NCBI GenBank assembly: GCA_017880865.1
Contig: JADGRL010000007.1
Location: 23,827-87,826 of the forward strand
Reading direction: 5' to 3'
Length of the DNA: 64,000 nucleotides
DNA from: Gallionella sp.
GTDB taxonomy: Bacteria > Pseudomonadota > Gammaproteobacteria > Burkholderiales > Gallionellaceae
A model generated the notes under the pieces. That model made no database searches and was not told where the DNA came from. It saw only the letters and a program-made list of their open reading frames with translations. A program made the position numbers and the translations under genes. Of this stretch, positions 31,758 through 39,526 are shown in pieces; within the stretch, counting starts at the first letter, position 1, and every line of letters starts with the position of its first letter.

Positions 31758-32195
31758 TCAATGATCAACTTCAGTATTGCGTTCCTCAGGGTGTTCGGTC
31801 ATAACCTGCGACTTGGCGAGTGTTGTTTGCTCACTTAGTCGAATGGCTAGTGTTTCTTTAAAAAGCTCATCTGCACTTGGAGAGCGAGTTGCTGAAGACA
31901 GGAATTTCAAACCGAAGGTAAGAATGGAAGGATAGAGGTACAACAAGCGCCATCCCTTCTGTGCCAAGCCGATAATACCGTTGTGGCGCAATGCCAGAAG
32001 GCCTGTCACGCCGCCGGCCACCCATGCGGGATGGTTGTGCATGAAACGCACCGCCTTCAGCCCGGTATCAACCAATGCCAAAGGTTTTTGCCAATGCTGG
32101 GAAATGTCGGCCACCTCCATACGCTGGGCCTCGATTTTCTCCAACAGCTTGCGGCGGCGGTGAGCAAGGTCTGCAAGACGTTTTTTCATAGTCAT
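31758..32195 (-). CDS. YqjK-like protein
   Basis: The 145-residue protein starts MTMKKRLADLAHRRRKLLEKIEAQR, the basic coiled N-terminus of YqjK-like proteins. One or two hydrophobic stretches (about 55-75 and 80-100) follow. In enterobacteria yqjD, yqjE and yqjK are adjacent; the same order occurs here as DUF883, holin-like and this gene. Function is unknown, but YqjD associates with ribosomes and membrane in stationary phase. The start could be two codons later. The frame extends upstream into the previous gene without support. Confidence 0.75.
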   Translation of the reverse strand: MTMKKRLADLAHRRRKLLEKIEAQRMEVADISQHWQKPLALVDTGLKAVRFMHNHPAWVAGGVTGLLALRHNGIIGLAQKGWRLLYLYPSILTFGLKFLSSATRSPSADELFKETLAIRLSEQTTLAKSQVMTEHPEERNTEVDH

Positions 32196-32199
32196 TTTT

Positions 32200-32577
32200 T
32201 CATTGACGTGGAGCAAGTAGGTCGCGGTCATCGGCCAATTCGGCCAGGCTGGCGGAAAATAGTTTGGACTTTTTCTTGGCCACACGGCGCAACGCATTCA
32301 ATACCAGAAGCCCAGCAATGAAAAATAACGCAGCAAGACTACCCAATACCTGCAGACGGTAGCTGTCCCAAAACACCACCACGATAAATGCCGTCAGTAG
32401 CATGATGGCCAAGCCAAAGAAGAACAGCGCAATGTTGCCATAAAGCAACATTTGCCCGATGCGTAGGCGCTCCTCCTCCATCTCGTTGGATAGGAGCTCA
32501 AGCCGTGTCTGGCAGATGGAGAGCAAGGTGCTCGCCATCCGCTTCAATGACTCCAGCAGTCCAGTTGATTCAGACAT
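32200..32577 (-). CDS. YqjE-like (phage holin superfamily) membrane protein
   Basis: The 125-residue protein has a helical N-terminus (LLESLKRMASTLLSICQTRLELLSNEMEEERLR) and two transmembrane helices (about 43-68 and 74-96). This is the pattern of the YqjE/holin-X superfamily. It lies between a DUF883 gene and a YqjK-like gene, 3-4 bases from each, so the three are surely one operon. The family is associated with envelope stress and stationary phase rather than with phage lysis. Confidence 0.88.
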   Translation of the reverse strand: MSESTGLLESLKRMASTLLSICQTRLELLSNEMEEERLRIGQMLLYGNIALFFFGLAIMLLTAFIVVVFWDSYRLQVLGSLAALFFIAGLLVLNALRRVAKKKSKLFSASLAELADDRDLLAPRQ

Positions 32578-32580
32578 ATC

Positions 32581-32916
32581 TTAGCGCCGTGCGATCAGTA
32601 TACCGATGACTGCACCCACGCAGGCCGAGATACCAATTGCCTTCCAGGGGTTATCGTGAACATATTGGTCAGTGACTTTTGCAGCCTCTTTGGTGCGCTC
32701 AATCACGGCGTCTTCGGCATCAATCAGGCGCCCCTTAACAATTTGCAGGCTTTGCTGGATGCGTGCACGCGCGGCAGCTGCTCCTTCACCCGCTTGGTTG
32801 GTGGTAGCGCGCAACAGTTCTTCAGCATCCGCCACTACCAGACGTAAATCTTCCATGAGTTTATCCTTGGAAGCTGCAGGGTTTGCATGTTTAGAGCCCA
32901 TCGTTTTCGTAGTCAT
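32581..32916 (-). CDS. DUF883 (YqjD/ElaB-like) membrane protein
   Basis: The 111-residue protein has a long amphipathic helix (KLMEDLRLVVADAEELLRAT, then VKGRLIDAEDAVIERTKEA) and a C-terminal membrane anchor (AIGISACVGAVIGILIARR). This is the layout of YqjD/ElaB, tail-anchored proteins that bind ribosomes in stationary phase. It heads the yqjD-yqjE-yqjK-like set. A second, shortened copy lies just upstream at 33037. Confidence 0.9.
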   Translation of the reverse strand: MTTKTMGSKHANPAASKDKLMEDLRLVVADAEELLRATTNQAGEGAAAARARIQQSLQIVKGRLIDAEDAVIERTKEAAKVTDQYVHDNPWKAIGISACVGAVIGILIARR

Positions 32917-33036
32917 GACTTAATTCCTTAATTAAAATTAAACTTCAAAGTAATTCATCATCAAGCTTTGTTGGCGTAACCTGCCATTTACTTTTTGAGG
33001 TGTTTTGTCGTGCAAGTCACGGTAGCGACAGAATTT

Positions 33037-33321
33037 TTAATGCCAGTTCCAATGGTTATCGTGAATGAATTGACCAGGGATTTTGGCGGCCTGTCGGGTG
33101 CGTTCAATCACGGATGTTTCGGCTGCAACAAAGCGCTCCTTAACAACTTGCAAGCTTGTCAGGAAACGTACGTGGGCAGTTACAGCACCTTCACCCGCTT
33201 GTTCGGTTGTGGCATGCTGCAGCTCCTCGGTATTCGCCACCTCCAAACGAAAATCATCCACAAGTTTTTCCTTGGAGGCTGCGTTGTTTATGTTTTTAGA
33301 GTCCATCGTTTTCGTGTTCAT
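33037..33321 (-). pseudogene. Truncated DUF883 paralogue lacking the membrane anchor
   Basis: The 94-residue product is similar along its length to the DUF883 protein at 32581 (same MNTKTM/ASKEKLVDD opening and EQAGEGA, then VIERTRQAAK). It stops at DNHWNWH, where the intact copy reads DNPWKAIGISACVGAV. In a shifted frame the DNA continues IGTGIKNSVATVTCTTKH, a poor relic of the anchor. It probably arose by duplication followed by a small deletion. It may still make a soluble protein, so pseudogene status is an inference. Confidence 0.6.
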
Positions 33322-33421
33322 GACTTAACTCCTTAACTAAAAGTTAGACTTAAAAAGTATTCATCATCAATTACTATTGCGGCAACTAGCGTGCGCCTGA
33401 CGTTGAATTTTTAAGGCAACA

Positions 33422-33580
33422 TCACAATCGTCCCAGCAGCAATAGAATGATCACGATGATCAATACCAGACCGAGCCCACCGCTCGGGCCATAGCCCCAT
33501 GTCCTGCTGTGAGGCCAGGCCGGAATTACACCGATCAGCATCAACACCAGAATGATTAATAGAATGGTTCCCAATGACAT
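33422..33580 (-). CDS. DUF3309 small membrane protein
   Basis: This 52-residue protein reads MSLGTILLIILVLMLIGVIP, then WPHSRTWGYGPSGGLGLVLI, ending ILLLLGRL. The two hydrophobic segments around a WPHS...WGYGPSGG turn are characteristic of DUF3309. Such proteins often sit with other stress-linked small membrane proteins; function unknown. A GGAGAAAC ribosome site lies directly upstream. Confidence 0.9.
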   Translation of the reverse strand: MSLGTILLIILVLMLIGVIPAWPHSRTWGYGPSGGLGLVLIIVIILLLLGRL

Positions 33581-33655
33581 TTTGTTTCTCCTTGTGACGG
33601 CATCTAAAATAGACGCCTTGCTTTTACCGTATAGCCCAGGCTTCGTCGTAAATGC

Positions 33656-34543
33656 TTAGCGTGGAGCGATGTTGCCGTTGTTGTCGGAGAGGATGATTTC
33701 AACGCGTCGATTCAATTGACGACTGGCAGCTGAGTTGTTGCTGGCAACCGGAAATGCCTCACCATAACCGCGCGTGGCGACACGGTCACTTGTGATACCC
33801 ATGTCGAGCAAGGCAGACCGCACGGCATTGGCGCGTCGTTCAGATAGCTTCTGATTGAGGCTGTTACTGCCGGTGCTGTCGGTGTAGCCTTCAACCAACA
33901 CCTTATGTTTCGGGTATTGCTTGAGAAAGTCGGCCAACTTTTGCACGCTGCGCATACCGCCTGATTTCAGTTGCGCCTTGTTGGTGCTGAACAAGACATC
34001 GCCCAGTGTGATCACCAGGCCGCGTTCCGTTTTCTTGGCATTCAACTCCTTGAGCTGAATTTCCTGTTGAGCAATGAGCGCTTGGTCACGTTCTGCATTG
34101 GCGCCGGCAGCCGCCAATGCGGCAGCTTGCTGAGCAGCAGTTTCCTGCATGGTGGCCACCTGCTGTCTGGCCGCATCAGCTTCAGCCGTTCTCGCTTCAA
34201 GGCGGGCTTGGTCACGTTTGGTGCTGGCGTTGGTGACCGCTAATTCAGCTGTTTTTCGCTTGGCGGTTTCCTGCGCGATACTCACTTGCTGATTGGCTAT
34301 ATAGGCCAGTTGATTGACTGTTCCAGTGCTCTCGCCTTTGCTCAGGGCATAGTCCGCCTTGTTCAGAGAGTCACCGGCTTCTTTCAATTCAAGTGCTGAC
34401 AGATTCGTAACCTGGGGGTTGCTTCGTGCGCTGTCATAGTTACTATGCGCTGCATCGAGGGATGAGTTTTTAGGTATGGAACTGCAGCCAGATAAAATCG
34501 CGGCAACGATCAGGGTCATAGGAATATATCGGTTTTTTTGCAT
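33656..34543 (-). CDS. OmpA-family lipoprotein with DUF4398-like N-terminal part
   Basis: The 295-residue lipoprotein (signal MTLIVAAILSGC) has a helical N-terminal domain with DUF4398-like repeats (LELKEAGDSLNKADYALSKG). An Ala/Glu-rich coiled coil (about 85-165) follows, and a C-terminal OmpA peptidoglycan-binding domain (about 180-285: LGDVLFSTNKAQLKSGG, VEGYTDSTGS, RGYGEAFPVASN, NRRVEIIL). It should link the outer membrane to the cell wall. The start is set at 34543 because GGAG lies seven bases before it; an upstream ATG at 34555 has none. It follows a DUF4398 lipoprotein gene closely. Confidence 0.9.
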   Translation of the reverse strand: MQKNRYIPMTLIVAAILSGCSSIPKNSSLDAAHSNYDSARSNPQVTNLSALELKEAGDSLNKADYALSKGESTGTVNQLAYIANQQVSIAQETAKRKTAELAVTNASTKRDQARLEARTAEADAARQQVATMQETAAQQAAALAAAGANAERDQALIAQQEIQLKELNAKKTERGLVITLGDVLFSTNKAQLKSGGMRSVQKLADFLKQYPKHKVLVEGYTDSTGSNSLNQKLSERRANAVRSALLDMGITSDRVATRGYGEAFPVASNNSAASRQLNRRVEIILSDNNGNIAPR

Positions 34544-34561
34544 GATGAACTCCATTTGTGA

Positions 34562-34954
34562 TTACTTGGTTTTACGGTCGATTTCCTGGCGCAGTACTCG
34601 ACTATCTTCCTGCAATGCGTCCGCCGCTTTCTGGGCTTTAACTGAACGCGTAGTCGCCTCAGCTAGCTGGGCGTCGACCTGTGCTTGTTCTGCCAGTTGC
34701 CGGGCAAGTTCATAATTTTTATCGGCCATAGCACGCTCGGCACCATCCATCTTCTCCGTTGCGGACTTGAACAGGAGCGGCGCAAACTCATTGCTCCCGG
34801 CGCTACTTGCATTGCTGACTGCAGCTCTTGAAATGGCCATCTGCTCTGTGGGTGCAGGAGTGCTTGCGCAACCCGTCATAAAGAACACAGCGGCCAGGGT
34901 TAAAATTATCCCGAGCATCGGATACAGTTTTAAGGAGTAAAATTTTTTCATCAT
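34562..34954 (-). CDS. DUF4398 lipoprotein
   Basis: The 130-residue lipoprotein (AVFFMTGC) is helical, with SATEKMDGAERAMADKNYELARQLAEQAQ, a DUF4398 signature. It ends in a coiled coil. DUF4398 lipoproteins usually precede an OmpA-like gene, as here (the next gene starts 18 bases on). This is the first gene of a minus-strand run to 31758, and a palindromic operator lies 177 bases upstream. Confidence 0.88.
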   Translation of the reverse strand: MMKKFYSLKLYPMLGIILTLAAVFFMTGCASTPAPTEQMAISRAAVSNASSAGSNEFAPLLFKSATEKMDGAERAMADKNYELARQLAEQAQVDAQLAEATTRSVKAQKAADALQEDSRVLRQEIDRKTK

Positions 34955-35131
34955 TTTTTATCCAGTGAGTTAAACGCGAACTTAATCGTTGCAATAACTA
35001 TTTATTGCGATTGCAACGATTCCCAATTTCCCTAACAGCAGCCGGATCAAAATCTGGATGACCTTGATTGGGAAATATTAAACTGTGAGAACCATCCGCA
35101 ATAATTAGACTCTTCTTAGCAGGCACGCACC

Positions 35132-35145
35132 GTGCGCTAACGCAC
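35132..35145. promoter_or_regulatory. Palindromic operator, site 2
   Basis: GTGCGCTAACGCAC differs from the perfect palindrome by one base. It lies 177 bases upstream of the DUF4398 gene (minus strand), in a 332-base gap (34955-35286) that otherwise shows nothing recognisable. The distance resembles that at sites 1, 3, 4, 5 and 7. Confidence 0.6.
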
Positions 35146-35286
35146 ATAAATGCGATCTAGCGAGAAATAGTGCTCGATTTGCAGAGAGAGATTTTCAATC
35201 CGTCGGCGCGAAAATAAATATTTAAGTTCATGCTGATACGCATTCCGGTCTATTTTGAGAAAATGGAGCCGGGTAGGTATTTCTGA

Positions 35287-36441
35287 TCAGCGCTGGAAAA
35301 TAAGCAGTAGGTAGGCAAAAAACAACAATAAGTGGACCGCGCCGAGGAGAACGTTAGTGCGGCTGTTCGAAAATGTCATCGTGCTTAATACCAAAGTCAA
35401 CGACAGCATCGTGATATCGACAGGTTCCAGCCCGAGAATAATCGGTTTGTGCCACAACAGCCCGAATGTAAGAACGGCAGGAATCGTCAACCCAATCGTG
35501 GCGAGCACTGACCCTAGCAGGATGTTAACGGATCTTTGCAAGTCGTTGACCAATGCCGCGCGCACTGCCCCGAGCGACTCGGGAGCGAGCACCAGCGTGG
35601 CGATCAGGAATCCGGCCAAGGCTACCGGCGCGCCTAACACGCGAATCGTAAAATCAATCGGCACGGCGAGGTGCTGGGTAAGGATCACCAACAGCCCCAT
35701 ATACCCCAACAGCAGCAACACGTGATACGGAACCGAGTGAACCTCATGGACAATACGCCATTTTCGTTTCGCATTCTTCGTTTCCGCTGTCGGGCGCGCA
35801 GGTCGAAAGTAGGCACGATGACGTCCGTTTTGGATCGTCAGAAAAATACCATACAAAGCCACTGATACTATGATCAGGAACGCTGTCTGGATCAGAGAAA
35901 AGGTCTGGTCAGGTGACGAGCTCGTGTAATTGGGTAGCACAAGCCCGATCACAGCCAGCGGAAGAATGACCGCCAGGAAGGAATTGGCGCCCTGAAGATT
36001 GTAGTCCTGCTCCTTGTACTTTAATCCGCCGATCAGCAGCGTTAGGCCGACCTTGCCGTTCAGTACGATCATGATTACCGCAAACATCGCATCACGGGCC
36101 AGCGTCGGGTTGCCCTTCCCGGTCAACATTGTGGCGATGATAATCATTACCTCGACGGCGGTAACGGACAACGTTAATACCAATGTGCCTAGAGGTTCAC
36201 CGAGTTTCTCCGCAAGGCTTTCCGCGTGCCTTACAACCGCGAAAAGCGAAGAAAGGATTATGAGTAATAGCCACGTCAGTATGAGCGTGAAGCGTGCTGG
36301 GTGTGAAAGGTCGGCGAGCAGGCTTTGGCCGAAGATGAGGAACACCAGCGTGGTGATCAGATTAACTAATAGCGGCCATTCCTTCAGCAGTCCCAGACCC
36401 ATTTTCCCAACTGGGTTCACTCGTTTGATCATTTCATTCAT
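35287..36441 (-). CDS. Calcium/proton antiporter (ChaA/CAX-like)
   Basis: The 384-residue membrane protein has about eleven hydrophobic helices. It carries the two CAX alpha-repeat signatures: GEPLGTLVLTLSVTAVEVMII with the ion-binding Glu, and the second-half ATLVLAPESLGAVRAAL. It should export Ca2+ or Na+ in exchange for protons. It resembles ChaA and ionic transporter y4hA. It stands alone on the minus strand; the first ATG has no strong ribosome site and a start two or three codons later is possible. Confidence 0.92.
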   Translation of the reverse strand: MNEMIKRVNPVGKMGLGLLKEWPLLVNLITTLVFLIFGQSLLADLSHPARFTLILTWLLLIILSSLFAVVRHAESLAEKLGEPLGTLVLTLSVTAVEVMIIIATMLTGKGNPTLARDAMFAVIMIVLNGKVGLTLLIGGLKYKEQDYNLQGANSFLAVILPLAVIGLVLPNYTSSSPDQTFSLIQTAFLIIVSVALYGIFLTIQNGRHRAYFRPARPTAETKNAKRKWRIVHEVHSVPYHVLLLLGYMGLLVILTQHLAVPIDFTIRVLGAPVALAGFLIATLVLAPESLGAVRAALVNDLQRSVNILLGSVLATIGLTIPAVLTFGLLWHKPIILGLEPVDITMLSLTLVLSTMTFSNSRTNVLLGAVHLLLFFAYLLLIFQR

Positions 36442-36689
36442 ATGAATTTTTCATGCGTAGCGATGTGTCAGACACGATGGATCAACCGGTAATCGTATCG
36501 CTGCCGTACTGCTAACGCATAAGCCGTGCGACATGCTTCATTAACCTCGATTGCGGTTGGACGGCAAGCCGTCTTACACCGCGAACCTTATTTGATTGAT
36601 AGGTTGGTTTTGCGAGGAAGCGGTGCAATTATTGTATTTGCCAAGCTATTTCAAGGCTTGAAAAATGACAAAATAGCCACGCGGAAGCG

Positions 36690-36827
36690 TTATCCGTTAA
36701 TCACTCTCAGCAAGACAATCACGATAGCGATCACCAGCAGAATGTGAATGAAACCGCCCATGGTGTAGGAGGTAATCAGACCCAGCAGCCACAAGATGAG
36801 CATAACGACGGCAATGGTATAGAGCAT
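36690..36827 (-). CDS. Lmo0937-family small membrane protein
   Basis: This 45-residue protein reads MLYTIAVVMLILWLLGLITS, then YTMGGFIHILLVIAIVIVLL, ending RVING. Two helices around a TSYTMGGFIH turn define the Lmo0937/DUF5670 family of stress-associated membrane peptides. A GGTCAAT sequence precedes the start, with only a weak ribosome site. The 248 bases before cax (36442-36689) hold only a small GACGGC-aa-GCCGTC hairpin near 36560. Confidence 0.85.
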   Translation of the reverse strand: MLYTIAVVMLILWLLGLITSYTMGGFIHILLVIAIVIVLLRVING

Positions 36828-36964
36828 GATATTGACCTTTTATTTTATGGTTTATTTATACGTTGCGCCCGTACCCGTTAGGCTGAAACAGCAGTTACGT
36901 AAATGACTGCGATGTTTTTTTCAGATTGTGTATCTACGATACCGCCGCATAATCTGCTTGCCCC

Positions 36965-37243
36965 CTAGGCAAAACTGACTTCATAGTCAGCCCTTTTAGA
37001 AGGCTTGTAGCGCGCTTCGAGCTCGGCCTTCGCGACCTTTTCAGTGCGCTTCGCTACGACCCTGCAGATATCCTTGGCGCTATGGGAAAATGAACCACAA
37101 TCCGCCATGAAAGACTCGAACTCGGCTTCGATGTTTTTTTCGGCAGCCTTGTATTCGCTATTCGACATGTCTTGCGCCATCGCACCCGTGCTGAAAGAGA
37201 GGCGGGTTATGGCCAGGATTGCGGTAATGTACGGTTGGTTCAT
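36965..37243 (-). CDS. Small secreted protein, probably C-terminally shortened
   Basis: The 92-residue product has a signal peptide (ITRLSFSTGAMAQ) and the conserved pattern NSEYKAAEKNIEAEFES, SHSAKDICRVVAKRTEKVAKAELEARYKPS. In related betaproteobacterial proteins this unit is followed by a second copy beginning with ADYAVAKEKC. Here, after the stop, a shifted frame reads QADYAAVS, which suggests a frameshift removed the second copy. The start has AAGGA upstream. An operator palindrome lies 161 bases before it. Function unknown. Confidence 0.72.
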   Translation of the reverse strand: MNQPYITAILAITRLSFSTGAMAQDMSNSEYKAAEKNIEAEFESFMADCGSFSHSAKDICRVVAKRTEKVAKAELEARYKPSKRADYEVSFA

Positions 37244-37404
37244 TGTTGTTCCTTGAGAGGTTATGAATTGAGCATTGATGCATGGCCTGCGGCGCTTGCA
37301 CTTGCGTTATGTTGTTAGGTCTATATCGCTTGTCGTGTTCTGTTTTTATCTGGCACGTTTGCTATACGGCAAGCGGATCATCGTCCTTTATCAAGACCTT
37401 TTCC

Positions 37405-37418
37405 GTGCGCTAGCGCAC
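37405..37418. promoter_or_regulatory. Palindromic operator, site 3
   Basis: A perfect GTGCGCTAGCGCAC palindrome, 161 bases upstream of the small secreted protein gene at 37243 (minus strand) and just beyond the end of the AI-2E-family gene. Confidence 0.7.
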
Positions 37419-37456
37419 GCAAAGAGCACTTATAGTTGCCGTCGCGGTTATAGTTA

Positions 37457-38722
37457 TTAACGCCCAAGCAACTCGCCAATCGGTTTGAGCGATTCGACCC
37501 GGTCACAGATCACTTTGGCGATGGCGACCAGCGGCCCACCGAGCAGCAGGCCCCATACGCCCCAAAGCCAACCGAAGAACAGCAAGGAGATGAACAGCAC
37601 GGCGGCGTTCACGCCCGCAAATCGGCTCTGCAGCCACGTTGCAAACCCGAGCCCGACAGCGATCGACACCAGCAGCGATACGCCCGCTACGGCGAGCGCA
37701 TGGAGCAGCGATCCGAACTGCAAGAAACCCGCCATGCCGCCTATGAACGCGATCAACGCCGGGCCCAGATAGGGGACAAAGTGCAGCACGCCCGCTGCGA
37801 CGCCCCATACGCCCGCCTGCTCCATGCCAAGCGCCTCGAATGCAAGCCAAGTTCCGACGCCAACCAAGGCGTTCGACACGAGCATAGACAGCAGGTAGCG
37901 TTGAATTTGCACGTCAACCTCATCGAGAATGCGCACGGCATCTTTCTTGCGCGCCAGCGATGGCCCGACCAGCTGCACCAGCTTTCGACGAAAATGCGCG
38001 CCCGAGGCCAACAGGAAATAGGTGAGCAGCAAGATGATTGGCGCTTGGGCGGCAACCGCGAATAGCAGTGCGGATTGCGCGAGCGCGTAGTCGCGCAACC
38101 ATGCGGTGGGCTCGCTTGCCTGGACGGCGACCACGCGCGCTCCCGGCTTTGCGCCCGCGTCAGCGGCGGCCCCCTCGAGTTGTTTGGCGGTTTCCTGCAT
38201 GTTCTGCAGCGTGGTCGGACCGCTGGTACGTGCTGCGCTCAGGTTCTGCCGCAACTTGAGTGCAGCATCGGGAAATTTGTCGATCATGGCCACCGCACCA
38301 TCGCTCAACGAAAACGCGATCCACGACAGGCTTCCGACCAGCACGACCAGCACCAGCGCCGCTCCCGCAGGACGCGGAAAGTGAAATTTATTCAGCCAGT
38401 CCACCACCGGGCTCAGCGTGTAGGTCACGAGGATGCCGAGCAGCAATGGCACGAAGAAGGCGCGCGCCAGATACAGAGCAGCGGCCAGCGCGATGGCCGC
38501 CAGTATGCCGAGCGACACATTCATGCGTAAATAACGGGTCGTGCGGATCGTGATCGCTGCGGAATCTGCAGCCAGGAAAGCGGCTTCGGACGCGACCTTG
38601 AGGTCGGCCTCATCAGGGTGATCAGCTCCATCCATCGCGCCAACAGATGTTCCAGAATCCACACTCTTGTGGGTCACTATCTTGCGGTGTTTGCTTCGTT
38701 GATCATGCGACATTCTGCGCAC
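37457..38722 (-). CDS. AI-2E-family transporter
   Basis: The 421-residue protein has a polar N-terminus (1-65) and about eight transmembrane helices. Family features include YLARAFFVPLLLGILVTYTLSPVVDWL, the large periplasmic loop (about 140-215), GVWGVAAGVLHFVPYLGPAL and FFGWLWGVWGLLLGGPLVAIAKV. The family includes TqsA and sodium/proton antiporters; the substrate is not predictable. The ATG four codons in is an equally good start. A variant operator lies 206 bases upstream. Confidence 0.93.
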   Translation of the reverse strand: MRRMSHDQRSKHRKIVTHKSVDSGTSVGAMDGADHPDEADLKVASEAAFLAADSAAITIRTTRYLRMNVSLGILAAIALAAALYLARAFFVPLLLGILVTYTLSPVVDWLNKFHFPRPAGAALVLVVLVGSLSWIAFSLSDGAVAMIDKFPDAALKLRQNLSAARTSGPTTLQNMQETAKQLEGAAADAGAKPGARVVAVQASEPTAWLRDYALAQSALLFAVAAQAPIILLLTYFLLASGAHFRRKLVQLVGPSLARKKDAVRILDEVDVQIQRYLLSMLVSNALVGVGTWLAFEALGMEQAGVWGVAAGVLHFVPYLGPALIAFIGGMAGFLQFGSLLHALAVAGVSLLVSIAVGLGFATWLQSRFAGVNAAVLFISLLFFGWLWGVWGLLLGGPLVAIAKVICDRVESLKPIGELLGR

Positions 38723-38928
38723 CTGACGAGGATCGCTGACAGCTCGTCAGGCATGAACATGCCGCCGAACCGCCGAACGTGATCAAGTTCAAATCAGGGC
38801 TGAGCACAATCCCGGCGCTACTGAACATAAGTGCTACGGTGCCAGAGATTAAACGCAGTGGACACGAGAGCTTATTGGTTTTTGATTTCATCATGTGGCA
38901 ATTTTCCTTCCCGCCCAGGATGCCCTCT

Positions 38929-38942
38929 GTGCGCTAGCGCTC
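38929..38942. promoter_or_regulatory. Palindromic operator, site 4 (one mismatch)
   Basis: GTGCGCTAGCGCTC keeps the 10-base core GCGCTAGCGC. It lies 206 bases upstream of the AI-2E-family gene (minus strand), the same spacing class as other sites. The surrounding stretch 38723-39526 holds this site, a REP-like repeat and site 5, and no convincing gene. Confidence 0.5.
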
Positions 38943-39122
38943 ATAGCGCGAAAAACACCTTAGTCTGAACGGCGCTTAATGACGTGGGTACAGAGCCTGA
39001 TTGAAATCCCAGGGTCGTCCTGTTGTTATGTCCGGATCGGGTAATCCATTTCGTTAGCATAAACCTAGATAATCCATTAGGGAGGAAACACCGTTGTCCG
39101 AAAAACTTTTGGCCGGGCACCT

Positions 39123-39180
39123 GTAGGAGCGCAAATTGTTGCGCGATGGTTCTTGATCGCCCGACAAGTCGGGCTCCTAC
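39123..39180. repeat. REP-like double hairpin, second copy
   Basis: Outer arms GTAGGAGC and GCTCCTAC enclose GCGCAA-attg-TTGCGC and CCCGAC-aa-GTCGGG. It is the same element as at 16953-17009 in opposite orientation, here in the gap before the lipoprotein cassette array. Confidence 0.85.
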
Positions 39181-39307
39181 AAAGCACGAATGGTCTAGCG
39201 GACAATCTGGGATAAAACTCGTGTGGCGAGTTTTGGCCACCTTGCCCAGATGGCTAGCGGCCCTACCAGGGGTTCCATTGGGCTGTCTTCAAAAAAATTG
39301 ATTTTAT

Positions 39308-39321
39308 GTGCGCCAGCGCAC
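39308..39321. promoter_or_regulatory. Palindromic operator, site 5
   Basis: GTGCGCCAGCGCAC, one base from the perfect palindrome, lies 205 bases before the gene at 39527. The sequence after it (CGGAGC, then GGAAGTGGAATAGTGTAG) is shared with sites 1, 7 and 8. Confidence 0.7.
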
Positions 39322-39476
39322 GGAGCTAGGTGGACGGAAGTGGAATAGTGTAGTTGGTGTGACAAATTGCCTTGGCTCCGGTTGATCCGATTTTGCAATG
39401 GAGTAAACCAAGTTGAGGCTCGAATGTAACTCATGGTTATGGCGTAGCACACTAGGATAAGTACCAGTCAAGGGGC

Positions 39477-39494
39477 CGGTCGATTGCACCGATG
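39477..39494 (+). promoter_or_regulatory. Cassette leader element 2
   Basis: CGGTCGATTGCACCGATG ends 32 bases before the ATG. CGGT and ACCG can pair around a 7-base loop. The same sequence recurs at fixed distance before three of the other paralogues. Confidence 0.55.
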
Positions 39495-39526
39495 TTCTTC
39501 TGGATCAGATATTAAGGAGAAACAAA

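Noticed and set aside
32200..32577. Phage holin suggesting prophage remains
   Set aside because: The protein is of the YqjE type in a yqjD-yqjE-yqjK-like set; no phage genes lie nearby.
38703..38894. A 63-codon minus-strand frame with a hydrophobic stretch upstream of the AI-2E-family gene
   Set aside because: It overlaps the start of that gene, has no clear ribosome site and no family pattern. The operator spacing fits the AI-2E-family gene instead.
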